The translations under genes were made by a program, and so were the position numbers. From positions 86,544 through 150,543 of the forward strand of contig NZ_BNCG01000011.1 of NCBI RefSeq assembly GCF_014656355.1: a stretch of 64,000 nt of DNA, read 5' to 3'. The notes below the pieces were generated by a model, which was not told the DNA's origin, ran no database searches, and was given only the letters and a program-made list of their open reading frames with translations. Below are positions 63,729-64,000 of this stretch, piece after piece. Every line of letters starts with the position of its first letter. Position 1 is the stretch's first letter. This DNA comes from Camelimonas fluminis (GTDB lineage: Bacteria > Pseudomonadota > Alphaproteobacteria > Rhizobiales > Beijerinckiaceae).

Positions 63729-63974
63729 ATGAAGTCTCGGAAGATGTTCGCTGCGATATCTGCTGGCCTTGCGACATTCATTGCGACTGGCGCCCTTACG
63801 ACAACGATGGCCCTCGCTGAAAAAAAGTACAGCAAGGGGGCCAGCGACACCGAAATCGTCATCGGAAATTTTGTCCCCTACAGCGGCCCCGCATCCATGT
63901 ACGGCGTATATGGCAAAGTTCCTGCAGCTTATTTCAGGATGCTTAGAGCGGTTTTCGAACGTCTAGAATCATAA
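63729..63974 (+). pseudogene. Truncated ABC transporter substrate-binding protein gene
   Basis: The frame opens with GGGAGGA, then a signal peptide (MKSRKMFAAISAGLATFIAT, cleavage near ALA) and SDTEIVIGNFVPYSGPASMY, GVYGKVPAAYFRM, which parallels IRIGQTMPYSGPASAYGQLG, KAEAAYFRYLND in the binding protein at 26981-28204. After AAYFRM the expected INDKGG continuation is replaced by LRAVFERLES and a stop. The switch falls at 63942-63943, where TTAGAGCG begins, the same eight bases that open the repeat at 51315. An insertion has therefore probably cut the gene; the rest, if present, lies beyond the window. Confidence 0.75.
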
Positions 63975-64000
63975 GAGGTTCCCCCTTCGCGAGATTTCTG
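63943..64000. repeat. Left end of an inserted element, running off the window
   Basis: TTAGAGCGGTTTTCGAAC compares with TTAGAGCGCTTTCCGACC at 51315; similarity fades after about 30 bases. It interrupts the binding-protein frame and continues past the edge, so its nature (short repeat or insertion sequence) cannot be decided. Confidence 0.45.

Noticed and set aside
63532..63777. N-terminal extension of the DUF2000 frame
   Set aside because: The family starts at FDTK, and a TTG with GGAGGA upstream fits; the extension overlaps the divergent promoter and start region.

Overview
The window is 64 kb of GC-rich chromosome from an alphaproteobacterium, most likely a member of the Hyphomicrobiales (Rhizobiales). 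The signs are the long N-terminal extension of the cytidylate kinase, a type II lumazine synthase (RibH2) behind an FMN riboswitch, two KGG-repeat stress proteins, many periplasmic-binding proteins of the branched-chain amino acid type, and a mosaic hairpin repeat of the sort scattered through intergenic DNA in this order. Genus and species cannot be read from the window. No rRNA, tRNA, CRISPR array, prophage or complete insertion sequence was seen.

Layout. Bases 1-16.6 kb are mostly housekeeping and envelope genes: cmk (cut by the left edge), a DUF2939 protein, the helicase HrpB, a KGG protein, a DUF2233 glycosidase, DNA polymerase I, a TetR regulator divergent from two thioesterases across a clean palindrome, a CurA-like reductase, a MarC protein and an AmpG-like transporter. 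At 16.8-18.1 kb a BaiN/HI0933-type flavoprotein carries a one-base frameshift. An FMN riboswitch and ribH follow.

The most interesting block is 19.4-29.6 kb. Four leftward genes encode an NADPH:FMN reductase, an acyl-CoA ligase, an HpaB-family flavin oxygenase and a double-length fused acyl-CoA dehydrogenase. A divergent TetR regulator and two leftward periplasmic-binding proteins adjoin them. A 23-bp sequence containing a near-palindrome occurs in the reductase/tetR gap and again in front of the binding proteins, so one TetR protein probably controls uptake, CoA activation, hydroxylation and dehydrogenation of one carboxylate. The substrate is not evident.

From 29.8 to 38.8 kb there are a MarR regulator, an OmpR/EnvZ-type two-component pair, a crotonase divergent from an AraC regulator, ilvD and a DoxX protein. 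From 39 to 45 kb coding density drops: small membrane proteins, a lipoprotein, a cold-shock protein followed by a degenerate cold-shock-domain paralogue, a second KGG protein and a short-chain dehydrogenase homologue lacking its catalytic residues. From 45 to 64 kb there are an FAD monooxygenase, a GNAT protein, an amidohydrolase, TerC, an MscS channel behind an AT-rich island, an interspersed repeat, DUF488, a MocR regulator divergent from a BenE transporter, a voltage-gated potassium channel, a large Pro-rich OmpA protein, a permuted papain-like protein, a DUF2000 protein and, at the right edge, a binding-protein gene broken after about 70 codons.
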